16,728 nt of DNA from Willaertia magna (Eukaryota; Heterolobosea; Eutetramitea; Acrasida; Naegleriidae). Both the position numbers and the translations under genes were made by a program. This document shows, one piece after another, positions 1 through 8,316 of the stretch (position 1 is the stretch's first letter; every line of letters begins with the position of its first letter). Where the stretch lies: assembly GCA_902984215.1 (NCBI GenBank), contig CADWAF010001921.1:1-16728 (forward strand). The letters are read 5' to 3'. The notes below the pieces were generated by a model that was not told where the DNA came from, did not search any database, and saw nothing but the letters and a program-made list of their open reading frames with translations.

Positions 1-3000
1 TCAATAAACAAACCATTCTTTATTATCAATGGCATAAAAAATATCCATTATTAGCTATAGCTAAGGCTAACGGTACAGTTACAGTTCATGATGAACATGG
101 AGAAAAAATTGAAAAAATTAACTTTAGTAGATCTACAAATTGTACTTGTATTTGTTGGCATCCAACAAAGTTCTTTTTAGTTACTGGATGGAAAGATGGT
201 ACTTTATTAATTTATAATGATAAAGATTCATCTTCTTCAAAAGAGATTGAAGAACATGGTAGGATTACAACAATGAAATGGACTCCAGATGGTGAAAGAT
301 TAATAACGTGTCATCAAGATGGAACGATTGGTGTTTGGAAGTTTGAAGGAAATAGAATTAAATTATTAATTAATTATGATACAAATGGTTCAGTAATTGA
401 ATCGTCAGAACAAATTGTTTTTAATAGAGATTCAAATGTGGAAATTTCTTGGATTTTTTTTGTTGCGATTCATAAGGATGAGGGATCTAAGGTATTGGTT
501 GGGGTTACTGATGATTTAAATACAACATTAAATAATGCAAAACAACAACAACAAGCTATTCGTTTGGAACATTTACATGAAGTTGGGATTCAATTTACTG
601 CATCAAAAATATCTTCTTTATTATTTTATAGAGAGAAATCACAATTAGTTATTTTAACGGATACTGCATTATTGTGTGTTTATAAAATTAATACGAATAT
701 TACAAAAGCAAATGAAACTGGTGTGAAACAAGTGATGAGAACAAAAATTAGTATTGCAAATAGTACAAATAGTATTTTAAAAGCAATGTGGGTTGGAAAT
801 GGCATAATTGCAACAATTACATGTAATGAAAATATGATTAGAATTTGGAATTTAGATTCTGATGAAAATTCTACATTGACATGTGATCCAAATGAATATT
901 TTATAAGTTTTGCATTTAATCCTCAAAAAAGAGCTATTGTTGGAGGAACAAATCAAGGAAGAATGTTATTCTTTGTTTTTAATGGAAATTCAAGGATTAG
1001 AGATCAATGGGAGAAGTATGGTGAACATCAAATTAATTCTAAGCTACCAATTCCTTCTATTAATTGGGGTTGTGGTGAAGAATTATTATGTTATAGTACA
1101 ATTACATCATATGTGTCACAGGTTGACCAACAACCTATTCAAGATATTGAAATATTACAAGAAAATAGTTTTCAACGTAAAATGAAAAGTAACTCTGTCG
1201 CTGTTCAAGTTGCTTTTAGTTCAATGTTATTAAGTAAAATTAACTTTGGATTAAATGTAGTTCAAATTGATAGAAATCCTCCAAAAGTAATTAAGACAGG
1301 ATTAAATATTAAGAACTTTGATATAACTGAATCCCATTTAGTGGTTTCCAATAATAATATGATTGAACTGTATGAAGTAAAGGGTGACGTTATAAGAAAA
1401 TTAGAAACATTTGAAATACCCTCACAGTGTATTGGTCTTCATAATGAAAGTATTTTTGTTTCTACAAATCAAGCAGATAGAATTGAAGTTTATAGTTTAA
1501 AGGGGGTAAGAAAACAAACTCTTCAATTAAATGAAGATGAAGGTGCACCTACAAGTATAGATATACAAGGTGATTTTATCACAATTTCAACAAGTAATAA
1601 CATTGTTAGAATGTGGAATGTTTTGGGAAGAGAGGCAAAACCAGTTTCAGTCCCTAAAAAACTATTTGACAATAATCAATTAAATTGTGAAAAAATATTT
1701 ATTTCAAGTATAAAATGTAATGGAAATGGTACAATGATTGGTGTGTTAACAAAGAAACAAGTTGAAGGAGAAATTGATTTATTAGATACTAATACCAATA
1801 TTTATATTTATGACTTTGAACATGATAAACTTCATTCTTTTAATTTTAATGATAAATTTAAAGGAGGAAAACCAATTTCACTTTTTTGGGATCAAATCGA
1901 ACCAACCATATTTTCAGTAGAAATTAAAACAAGTGAAGGTGAATCGTTTGTCTGTACAATGTTTGCAACTTATGAACACGGTATATTATTCCAAGATGAT
2001 TACAAATTAGAAAAGAATTCAGTTAATCTTATTGGTCAATGTGTACCAAATTTATTTTTTATAAGAAATAATGCTCAATCTGATTTAATTGAAAAGAAAT
2101 CAATGAAAGATTTTGAAGGATTAGAAGAAGTACATTTATCACCAAAAACTAAGAAAGCATTACTTAATTTTAGTTTTTATTTAACAATAGGATCAATGGA
2201 AGAAGCATATAAATCTGTAAAATTAATTGAATCAACTTCAAGTATTTGGCATAATATGGCTAAAATGTGTGTAAAAACAAGAAAGATGGAAATTGCAGAA
2301 ATTTGTTTAGGAAATATGAAAAATGCTTTGGCTGCAAGAGCATTAAGGAAAATGAAAGAAAGAGAACCAAATGAATTACTTGCATGGATTGCAATATTAG
2401 CAATACAATTAGGAATGATTGAAGAAGCAGAAAAATTATATATTGAATGTGAAAGATATGATTTATTAAATGAAATGTATCAATCTATTGGATTATGGGA
2501 AAAGGCAATTGAAACTGCAAAAACAAAAGATAGAATACATTTAAAAACAACGCATTATAAATATGCAAAATATTTAGAAATTGAACTTGGTGATTTAAAA
2601 TCAGCCCAAATACATTATGAATTATCTAATACACATCAATACGAAGTTCCTAGAATGTATTATAATGCTGGAGAATTAACTTTATTACATACCTATATTT
2701 TATCTCATCCAGATGATAAAGAATTAAATCGTTGGTGGGCTAATTATTGTGAAGGTAATACAGAATATGAAGAGGCATTAAAATATTATATTATTGCTAA
2801 TGATTTTTTATCACAAGTTAGAATGTATTGTTTTATAGGTAATTTGAAAATGGCAGCTGATATTGTAAAAAGATCACAAGATAAGGCAGCTGCTTATCAT
2901 TTCGCTAAACAATTAGAAAATGAAAGGGATAATAGAAAATTATTAGAACATTCAATTAAATATTATAAATTTTCAGGATGTTTCCAACAAGCAATTAGAG

Positions 3001-4265
3001 TAGCTAAAATGTTAGGAAATGATAATGAGGCACATAGTTTAGCACTTCAATCAAATAATGAAAAATTAATGATTGATGTAGCAACCTATTTTGAAAATAA
3101 TAATTTAATTGATAAATCAGTTTTATTGTATCAAAAAGGTGGTAATTTATCTAAAGCAATTGATTTATGTTTTAAATATCAATTATTTGATACACTTTCA
3201 ACAATTGCAGATAATATTTTTGAAGATAATAGTAAAATTGAAAATGATCCAGAAGTATTTATGAAATGTTCACAGTTCTTTATAGAACATGGTCAATTTG
3301 AAAGAGCTGTACAAATGTATATTAGAGGAAAAGAATTTGAATTAGCATTAGAAACATGTTTAAAAAAGAATGTTAAATTAACTGAAGAGATGGCTGATCA
3401 AATGGTTTTACCACAAGATGAAGAGATGAATAATAATTTATTAAGAAAAGTTGCAAAAGTTGCCTCATTACAAGGAAGTTATAATATTGCAACAAAGAAA
3501 TATGTTCAAGTTGGTGATAAATTAAAAGCAATGAAAGTATTAATTAAATCAGGTGATACTGAAAAGATTATGTTATTTGCTGTTTTATCTAGACAAAAAC
3601 AATTATATATTTTAGCTGCAAATTATTTACAATCATTAGATTGGCATAATGAACCTGAAATTATTAAATCAATTATTTCATTTTATACAAAGGCAAAAGC
3701 ATGGAAGTTTTTAAGTAATTTCTTTGAGAATTGTTCACAAATTGAAATTGATGAATATAGAGATTATGAAAAGGCATTAGATGCATTAAAAGAAGCAATT
3801 AAATATTTAACAAAAGAATTAAAAGTTAAAAAATCAAATAGTTATGAAACTAAATTAAAACAATTGAATCATAAAGTTTATTATATTGAAAAGTTTATTT
3901 TAGCAAAATCATTAATTGGAATTGCTGAAAATGAATCACAATTTATTACAATATGTAGAGAATTAATTAATAATGATAATCAAAATAAAGAGATTGATGA
4001 AACTGGAATGGATGTAGATGAAGCAATACGTATAGGTGATGTATATGCTATTTTAATTGAATATCAATTACAAACATTAGATAATCCAAATGAAGCATAT
4101 CGTTTAATTTTAGAAATGAAACAAAAGGAAATTACTTTAAATTATTTCTTAGATGAAGAGATGATTAGAACTATTTGTAAACGTGTTGGAGTTGATGATT
4201 TAATAATTAATGAAAATCATCAATCTAATGAAGATGATATTCAAGAAGAAATTGAAGATAATTAA
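1..4265 (+). CDS. IFT140: Intraflagellar transport protein 140 (IFT-A), 5'-partial
   Basis: This is a core subunit of the IFT-A complex, which drives retrograde transport in cilia and admits membrane proteins to them. The frame is open from base 3 without a stop, so the gene starts left of the window. About 1420 residues are visible against about 1460 in the human protein, so only some 20-40 N-terminal residues are missing. The first half is WD40-like, with strands such as CICWHPTKFFLVTGWKDGTL (from about base 147) and MKWTPDGERLI (273). From about base 2140 it becomes a long TPR-like alpha solenoid with family motifs: MCVKTRKMEIAEICLGNM, EVPRMYY, GSYNIATKKY, LLIKSGDTEK-like, ANYLQSLDWHNEPEI, EIDEYRDYEKA and, near the end, RIGDVYAILIEY. 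The C-terminus is acidic, as in the family. A short poly-Gln tract lies at about 541-555. The ATG at 273 is internal, because the upstream frame already encodes a WD40 strand. No intron is visible and the stop is TAA. Confidence 0.95.
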   Translation, partial: NKQTILYYQWHKKYPLLAIAKANGTVTVHDEHGEKIEKINFSRSTNCTCICWHPTKFFLVTGWKDGTLLIYNDKDSSSSKEIEEHGRITTMKWTPDGERLITCHQDGTIGVWKFEGNRIKLLINYDTNGSVIESSEQIVFNRDSNVEISWIFFVAIHKDEGSKVLVGVTDDLNTTLNNAKQQQQAIRLEHLHEVGIQFTASKISSLLFYREKSQLVILTDTALLCVYKINTNITKANETGVKQVMRTKISIANSTNSILKAMWVGNGIIATITCNENMIRIWNLDSDENSTLTCDPNEYFISFAFNPQKRAIVGGTNQGRMLFFVFNGNSRIRDQWEKYGEHQINSKLPIPSINWGCGEELLCYSTITSYVSQVDQQPIQDIEILQENSFQRKMKSNSVAVQVAFSSMLLSKINFGLNVVQIDRNPPKVIKTGLNIKNFDITESHLVVSNNNMIELYEVKGDVIRKLETFEIPSQCIGLHNESIFVSTNQADRIEVYSLKGVRKQTLQLNEDEGAPTSIDIQGDFITISTSNNIVRMWNVLGREAKPVSVPKKLFDNNQLNCEKIFISSIKCNGNGTMIGVLTKKQVEGEIDLLDTNTNIYIYDFEHDKLHSFNFNDKFKGGKPISLFWDQIEPTIFSVEIKTSEGESFVCTMFATYEHGILFQDDYKLEKNSVNLIGQCVPNLFFIRNNAQSDLIEKKSMKDFEGLEEVHLSPKTKKALLNFSFYLTIGSMEEAYKSVKLIESTSSIWHNMAKMCVKTRKMEIAEICLGNMKNALAARALRKMKEREPNELLAWIAILAIQLGMIEEAEKLYIECERYDLLNEMYQSIGLWEKAIETAKTKDRIHLKTTHYKYAKYLEIELGDLKSAQIHYELSNTHQYEVPRMYYNAGELTLLHTYILSHPDDKELNRWWANYCEGNTEYEEALKYYIIANDFLSQVRMYCFIGNLKMAADIVKRSQDKAAAYHFAKQLENERDNRKLLEHSIKYYKFSGCFQQAIRVAKMLGNDNEAHSLALQSNNEKLMIDVATYFENNNLIDKSVLLYQKGGNLSKAIDLCFKYQLFDTLSTIADNIFEDNSKIENDPEVFMKCSQFFIEHGQFERAVQMYIRGKEFELALETCLKKNVKLTEEMADQMVLPQDEEMNNNLLRKVAKVASLQGSYNIATKKYVQVGDKLKAMKVLIKSGDTEKIMLFAVLSRQKQLYILAANYLQSLDWHNEPEIIKSIISFYTKAKAWKFLSNFFENCSQIEIDEYRDYEKALDALKEAIKYLTKELKVKKSNSYETKLKQLNHKVYYIEKFILAKSLIGIAENESQFITICRELINNDNQNKEIDETGMDVDEAIRIGDVYAILIEYQLQTLDNPNEAYRLILEMKQKEITLNYFLDEEMIRTICKRVGVDDLIINENHQSNEDDIQEEIEDN

Positions 4266-4276
4266 TTATTTATTTT

Positions 4277-4790
4277 TTACTCTCCAAATACATAACATTT
4301 AGCTACGTAAACACCACTTCCTCCATAGTTTTCAGTCTTTTTTAATGGTTAGTTATAAGATTGTTTATAATTTAACTTACAAATTCAAATTTAACATATT
4401 GAGCTGATATTTCTTCTTTATTTTCATTAGTATCAAATATATTTACTTTTTCAATTATTTGATTCATTCCACATAAATCATATAAAAAATCTCCAGAACG
4501 TTGTTCAATTTCTGCATCTACTAATTTGTTATATTCATTTCCATCTTTTGAAACATGAATTTGTATATGTTTAGGATTTTGATTATTTTCTCCATGAATA
4601 TATATTCCTACTCGTTTAATTTGTGACAATTTTTGTAATTTTATAATAAAATGTTGAGGTACTATATTATTAATTAATTATTTAGTATGTTTTTAAATTT
4701 TACATACACGGAGCTAAATTATGTGAGAACCAAACCAAACATGGATCTCTATTCATTAAATTCAAACAACGGGATTCATGATGGTATTGA
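4277..4790 (-). CDS. Small discoidin-like (F5/8C, galactose-binding fold) protein, spliced, first exon missing
   Basis: Three exons join in frame on the minus strand: 4790-4708, 4661-4381 and 4336-4277, ending in TAA. The splice sites are GTATGT...ATATAG and GTAAGT...AAAAAG. Together they give about 140 residues. In order these hold a Trp-containing loop (PCLVWFSHNLAPLPQHFIIK), beta strands (IKRVGIYIHGENNQNPKHIQ, then HVSKDGNEYNKL) and a closing pair (YVKFEF, then GVYVAKCYVFGE). Strand order and length fit the single-domain discoidin-like proteins IFT25 (HSPB11, about 144 residues) and NR2C2AP. IFT25 shares the W...PQ-F-I step, while NR2C2AP shares the C-terminal F-E...V-Y..-VFGE pattern. I cannot choose between them. 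Exon 4790 begins with the third base of a codon after an in-frame TAA further upstream, so about 10-20 N-terminal residues must lie on an exon I could not place. The gene is convergent with IFT140, with 11 bases between stop codons. Confidence 0.6.
4337..4380 (-). other. Intron, 44 nt, in the small discoidin-like gene
   Basis: It starts with a perfect GTAAGT donor and ends AAAAAG. Splicing replaces a premature TAA two codons past the donor with a phase-0 exon of 19 codons plus stop, which completes the last beta strands of the fold (ending GVYVAKCYVFGE). Confidence 0.6.
4662..4707 (-). other. Intron, 46 nt, in the small discoidin-like gene
   Basis: It starts GTATGT and ends ATATAG and is very AT-rich. 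Removing it joins ...GCT CCG T with TA CCT CAA, restoring one frame across the W...PQHF segment. Without splicing the downstream frame meets a TAA at 4680-4678. Confidence 0.55.
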
Positions 4791-4839
4791 CTAGTAAAAA
4801 AGTGGATAGAACCACCGTTATCTGGCATTGCTAAGTTTT

Positions 4840-4965
4840 TCATTTTTTTTCTTCGTTTTTCTTTAGTGCATTACGATTTCCAGTCTTATGCCACACAACA
4901 TATCCCATAAGAATTCCTGGTCTAGAAAATATTTTGGAGGGAAATAGTTTTAGAGATAGTCTTCT
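4840..4965 (-). other. Unassigned small open frame, possible exon or micropeptide
   Basis: A minus-strand frame is open from a possible acceptor (GGGTAG) at 4966 to TGA at 4842-4840, giving 41 codons. An internal ATG at 4908 would give a 22-residue peptide, MGYVVWHKTGNRNALKKNEE followed by KK. The piece has a short hydrophobic stretch before a basic tail, and its base composition is more mixed than the flanking AT-rich spacer. It lies between RPS5 and the discoidin-like gene on the same strand. It could be a missing 5' exon of that gene read in another phase, a separate micropeptide, or chance. I recognise no family. Confidence 0.2.
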
Positions 4966-5085
4966 CTACCCATCATGCTAGAACAATCAATTACACAACA
5001 CCTCAAGCAAACCAACAAGTGAGAATATTAAGATTAATGATACAAGAATTTTTTATGGTTTTATTATAAGTAAAAATAAAATAAT

Positions 5086-5673
5086 TTATCTGTTTGCCTT
5101 TGAGACTCTTTCAACTTCATCCTTCTTTTTAATAGCATAAGAGTTTGGTGAAAGTTTTGCGCAGTTAATAATTTCATCAGCTAAACATTCAGCTAAAGAT
5201 TTAATAGTTCTGAAAGATGCTTCTCTTGCTCCCATACAGATTAAATAAACAGCAACGTTAACTCTTCTTAATGGAGAAACATCAACTGCTTGTCTTCTAA
5301 CTACACCAGCAGTACCAATTCTAGTAGAATCTTCTCTTGGACCACCATTTTGGACAGCATCTACTAAAACTTGGATTGGATTTTCCTTAGTCATAATATG
5401 GATAAGTTCGAAGGCTTGTTTAACGATTCTAACAGCTAATAATTTCTTACCATTGTTTCTACCGTGCATCATCATAGAGTTAACTAATCTTTCAACAATT
5501 GGACAATGTTGTTTTCTGAATCTTTTAGCATTATATCTACCTGCACTATGAGGTAAGTATTGAGCATGATCTTGGGAGACTGAAATGTAATCTTTTAAAG
5601 AAAGATCTTTAACTTCAACAGTAGAATAAGACCATTTTCCGAATAATTTAACTTCTGGTTTGCTCAAGGACAT
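5086..5673 (-). CDS. RPS5: 40S ribosomal protein S5 (uS7)
   Basis: This is a small-subunit ribosomal protein that binds the 3' major domain of 18S rRNA near the head and the E site. The 195 residues match eukaryotic uS7 along their whole length: KLFGKWS (9-15), YLPHSAGRY (39-47), RFRK.CPIVERL (51-63), [13 protein letters not shown] (65-77), [12 protein letters not shown] (109-120), [15 protein letters not shown] (125-139) and the C-terminal [18 protein letters not shown]. It lacks the 9-10 residue N-terminal extension of animal RPS5, as many protists do. The start is an ATG directly followed by the conserved body, and the stop is TAA. It is intronless and divergent from the Asn-rich gene at 6299. 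The 5' leader has two TGACGT motifs. Codon use is richer in C-ending codons than in the neighbours, as expected for a highly expressed gene. Confidence 0.97.
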   Translation of the reverse strand: MSLSKPEVKLFGKWSYSTVEVKDLSLKDYISVSQDHAQYLPHSAGRYNAKRFRKQHCPIVERLVNSMMMHGRNNGKKLLAVRIVKQAFELIHIMTKENPIQVLVDAVQNGGPREDSTRIGTAGVVRRQAVDVSPLRRVNVAVYLICMGAREASFRTIKSLAECLADEIINCAKLSPNSYAIKKKDEVERVSKANR

Positions 5674-5684
5674 TTTATATGTTA

Positions 5685-5698
5685 TGACGTAGTGACGT
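5685..5698 (-). promoter_or_regulatory. Tandem TGACGT (CRE-like) motifs just upstream of RPS5
   Basis: TGACGT occurs at 5685-5690 and again at 5693-5698 on the plus strand (ACGTCA on the gene's strand), starting 12 bases upstream of the RPS5 ATG. TGACGT is the half-site of bZIP/CREB-type factors. So close to the start codon, it may lie in the transcribed leader. Function is inferred from the motif only. Confidence 0.25.
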
Positions 5699-6133
5699 TC
5701 TTTTATTTTTTTCGAAAAAACAATCCAATATTTTTGTTATTTAGCGGTTGACTTGAATTTTTACAACTTACCTCATTTTTTAGAGGGAAATGCTGTTTCT
5801 TTGAATTTAATTCTTTTCACAGTGACAATTACCCACAAAGAGTATTGAGTAATAACGGGACTGGTTTTACTATGATTTGCAAGGATTATACAAAAAAATA
5901 AAAAAGATCCACTAATTACAAAAAAGCATAAAGTTTTAGAAATAGCAAACGGATTCTAAAATCATAAAATACGTTACTTTTAAATATTAGACGTGAGATT
6001 GGTCTCTTCGGTTGAATTGATGCTTGACTAACTTTTCGTCCATTGTAAAGTTTAGAGGGATAAATAATCTGCAAATTTTCCTAACTTTCAAAAAATTTAA
6101 AGTTTGAAAAAAACAGTACAAATCCACTAAATC

Positions 6134-6154
6134 AACTATTTTTTTAAAATAGTT
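6134..6154. repeat. Perfect inverted repeat, 9-bp arms
   Basis: AACTATTTT and AAAATAGTT are separated by three T. A transcript would form a 9-bp AU-rich hairpin. It lies about 145 bases upstream of the ATG at 6299. Confidence 0.5.
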
Positions 6155-6190
6155 TTTTCTTTCTAGCCTTTAGCCTAGCATTTAAACACC

Positions 6191-6211
6191 AAACGAATCA
6201 ACCATTCGTTT
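6191..6211. repeat. Perfect inverted repeat, 8-bp arms
   Basis: AAACGAAT and ATTCGTTT are separated by CAACC, about 88 bases upstream of the ATG at 6299. It could be a dimeric protein-binding site or a leader hairpin. Confidence 0.5.
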
Positions 6212-6298
6212 TGATAGAAATTTAGTGACAAGTTATAGAGCCACTTAAAACCTAAGCGTTTTTTAAGAACAATACAAATAATTAACAATAAGAAGAAG

Positions 6299-7897
6299 AT
6301 GTTTACCACTAGTACGACAGCTTTCACCCATCAACGTGTAAATAGTCTTGGTAGTCTTAGCAATACAACAACTAGCAGTAGTAATATAATGAACATTGCA
6401 AATTTAGATAACAATAACAACAATGAAGATATGGATTGGATGAATAACTTTCAAAGTTGGTTCCTTGAAGATGAAAACCTTGCGAAATTCATTGAAAATC
6501 TCGTTCCTCAAGTAAATACCACCGCTACCAATAACAACGTTACAAGCCTTCAACAACAAGCCTTGTTGAACAACTGCTATGCCAATAATAATAGTCATAC
6601 CATGATGAATAACGTTGGTTTAGATAACGAAATCCAAGTTAACTGCAATACAACTAGCCTAAATCACCACCATTCTATATTTGATAATGCTAACACTCCA
6701 CAAGATATTCCTCATTCCAATAATTCAAAGGCTTTTGCTAGTGTAATGAGTAGTAATACTAATGGTAATAATAATGCCACTAGCATGATGGATAACGATT
6801 TGTCTCATAATAGTATTGTATTAGCATCTGGAAGTACTGGCATGTATTTAGATAACGATCAATTGTCATCATCTTGTTGTATGAAACAACCTGATGCTAC
6901 AAGCAATAATGGAAGTAATGGTAAATGCGATAATAAGAACGTTTGTATGAACAACAACAGCAGTACTACTACTAACAACAATGGTATTTTGGGTGTTTTA
7001 CTTCAAAGCAATAGCTGTAGTAACAAACAGCAACAAGGCTTGAATGCAGCAACAACAACAACCAATGGTAGTACTTCTCCTAGAATTCATTATAATAATC
7101 AAATGCAAATTACAGCAAACGTTTTAAATCCAACTACACCTGTTTATCATATGCCAATCTCACCTAGAGGTGCAATGAATACAACAACAATGAATGCAAT
7201 TCATGTTCCTTCAATTAGTATTGCTACACCAAGTAATACATATATGACTACTGGTTTTATACCACAATGTGGTCCAACAATGGTTCAACCAATTATTTTC
7301 TCTACAGCTAATAATAATTTGTCACCAATGACAAATGGCAGCAACAGTAGTTGCAATAGTCCAAGAAGTAATAATAGTTCTAATACTTCACAACAAGTAT
7401 TATCAAATACTTTTAATTTAGTAGGTAATACACAATTACCTACTTCAAACACAGTTGCTCCAACAATTAGCAACATTAACAACAACAACAATGTAAATAT
7501 GCAATCAACAACAACAACTGCAAATACAACAACACCACAACAACCATTGTGGTGGTTTAATAATAGAGCTAATTATATAAAATTCCATGAATATAAAGGT
7601 CCAAAGAGTAAGAAGAAGGCTAATAAGGAATCATTATCTAGCAGTAGTGGTAGTGATGAAGAAGTAGATGCAAATAAGAATTGTTCTTCTTCTTTATTAG
7701 TTAAAGGAATTGAAAAACCAACAGCTTCTATTATAAATAAGAGAAAGAGATCAAATTCTACTTCATCTATTGGTAGTATACCTTTAGTAGTTAATAATCA
7801 ACAACAACAACAAGGTAAATTTACATTGGAACATAATTTATATAATGAATATAAATTTAAAACACAATGTCCAGCACAAACTTATTACAAGTTTTAA
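6299..7897 (+). CDS. Asn/Ser/Thr-rich low-complexity protein, probably nuclear, function unknown
   Basis: I do not recognise this 532-residue protein. Most of it is low-complexity Asn, Ser, Thr and Gln. Features that stand out are an acidic-hydrophobic helix-like segment at 44-70 (EDMDWMNNFQSWFLEDENLA and on), of the kind seen in activation domains; three SPR sites in the middle (TSPR, ISPRG, NSPRS), possible proline-directed phosphorylation sites; an ordered-looking patch PLWWFNNRANYIKFHEYKG followed by a basic KSKKK cluster near 430-440; an acidic serine stretch; a basic NKRKR at about 480-484, a likely nuclear signal; and an aromatic tail ending QTYYKF. No zinc finger, homeodomain or Myb domain is visible. 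The ATG sits in AAGAAGAAGATG and the stop is TAA. A nuclear regulator is an inference. It is divergent from RPS5 and head-to-tail with RPC2. Confidence 0.85.
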   Translation: MFTTSTTAFTHQRVNSLGSLSNTTTSSSNIMNIANLDNNNNNEDMDWMNNFQSWFLEDENLAKFIENLVPQVNTTATNNNVTSLQQQALLNNCYANNNSHTMMNNVGLDNEIQVNCNTTSLNHHHSIFDNANTPQDIPHSNNSKAFASVMSSNTNGNNNATSMMDNDLSHNSIVLASGSTGMYLDNDQLSSSCCMKQPDATSNNGSNGKCDNKNVCMNNNSSTTTNNNGILGVLLQSNSCSNKQQQGLNAATTTTNGSTSPRIHYNNQMQITANVLNPTTPVYHMPISPRGAMNTTTMNAIHVPSISIATPSNTYMTTGFIPQCGPTMVQPIIFSTANNNLSPMTNGSNSSCNSPRSNNSSNTSQQVLSNTFNLVGNTQLPTSNTVAPTISNINNNNNVNMQSTTTTANTTTPQQPLWWFNNRANYIKFHEYKGPKSKKKANKESLSSSSGSDEEVDANKNCSSSLLVKGIEKPTASIINKRKRSNSTSSIGSIPLVVNNQQQQQGKFTLEHNLYNEYKFKTQCPAQTYYKF

Positions 7898-8316
7898 ATT
7901 GCTTTTCTAATTAACGAAATCAATGTGTGTGAAATTAGTGACATGGCGATGTGTATTTAATTTGTGCAATGTACAAAAACAACCAAGTAGCAAGAAGAAG
8001 AAATGCTGTTATCAAAAACTAAAGTAATGTAAAATAAATAAACGAAACAGTTTTCTTTCAAACAAAAATTACAGTGTTCAACTTGTTTATTCTCTACCTC
8101 TTTAACTAACTGCAGTTAGTTCATTTGAGTTTGTCTTAAAATTAAAATTTAATTTTTACTTTTACTACCCATAATTCTTTCACTAATTTTCTTCTTTTCA
8201 AATCAACACTGCCATTTCAAAGAAATTCTTCAACCAACTTGTTGAGATTAAAATTTTTTACTAGACCAACAAGCCTAGCTGCAATTCCAAAGATATTTTA
8301 TCTTTTTGAAAAAAAA
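7898..8316. other. Intergenic region between the Asn-rich gene and RPC2
   Basis: These 419 bases hold the 3' end of the Asn-rich gene (AATAAA-like sequence near 8034-8040) and the RPC2 promoter and leader. The RPC2 frame stays open from 8146 without any ATG until 8317, probably by chance in the leader. An 18-bp palindrome at 8104 is listed separately. Confidence 0.5.
8104..8121. promoter_or_regulatory. 18-bp perfect palindrome with paired Myb-type sites
   Basis: AACTAACTGCAGTTAGTT is its own reverse complement. It contains TAACTG on both strands, which matches the Myb recognition element YAAC[G/T]G, arranged head-to-head. It lies about 196 bases upstream of the RPC2 ATG, a reasonable promoter distance. 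Regulation by Myb is inferred from the motif. Confidence 0.4.

Larger units (their letters stand above)
5674..6298. other. Divergent intergenic region between RPS5 and the Asn-rich gene
   Basis: These 625 bases separate two divergent starts and should hold both promoters. I see no coding frame and no tRNA. There are A/T runs, a short tandem TTTAGCCT-like pair near 6167-6180 and two perfect inverted repeats near the Asn-rich gene, listed separately. Confidence 0.6.

Noticed and set aside
910..1185. Plus-strand small frame inside IFT140
   Set aside because: It is a shadow in another frame of a clearly conserved gene.
4372..4629. Stand-alone 85-codon minus-strand gene
   Set aside because: It opens with TTG, the frame continues upstream to an acceptor site, and its apparent stop lies inside a GTAAGT donor. 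It is the middle exon of a spliced gene.
4766..4790. Mini-intron of 24 nt ending at 4791 to link the discoidin-like gene to the ATG at 4842
   Set aside because: It is too short to be spliced by a normal spliceosome and the phase does not fit, so the first exon was left unresolved.
4770..4800. Box C/D snoRNA suggested by ATGATGG
   Set aside because: No box D (CTGA) at a suitable distance and no terminal stem.
6404..6598. Minus-strand frames (also 7285-7491) opposite the Asn-rich gene
   Set aside because: They are Ile/Leu/Val-rich products of reading AAT/AAC repeats backwards.
8239..8316. RPC2 starting at 8239
   Set aside because: The codon is TTG and the 26 extra residues have no match in RPC2 proteins. 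The ATG at 8317 is preferred.
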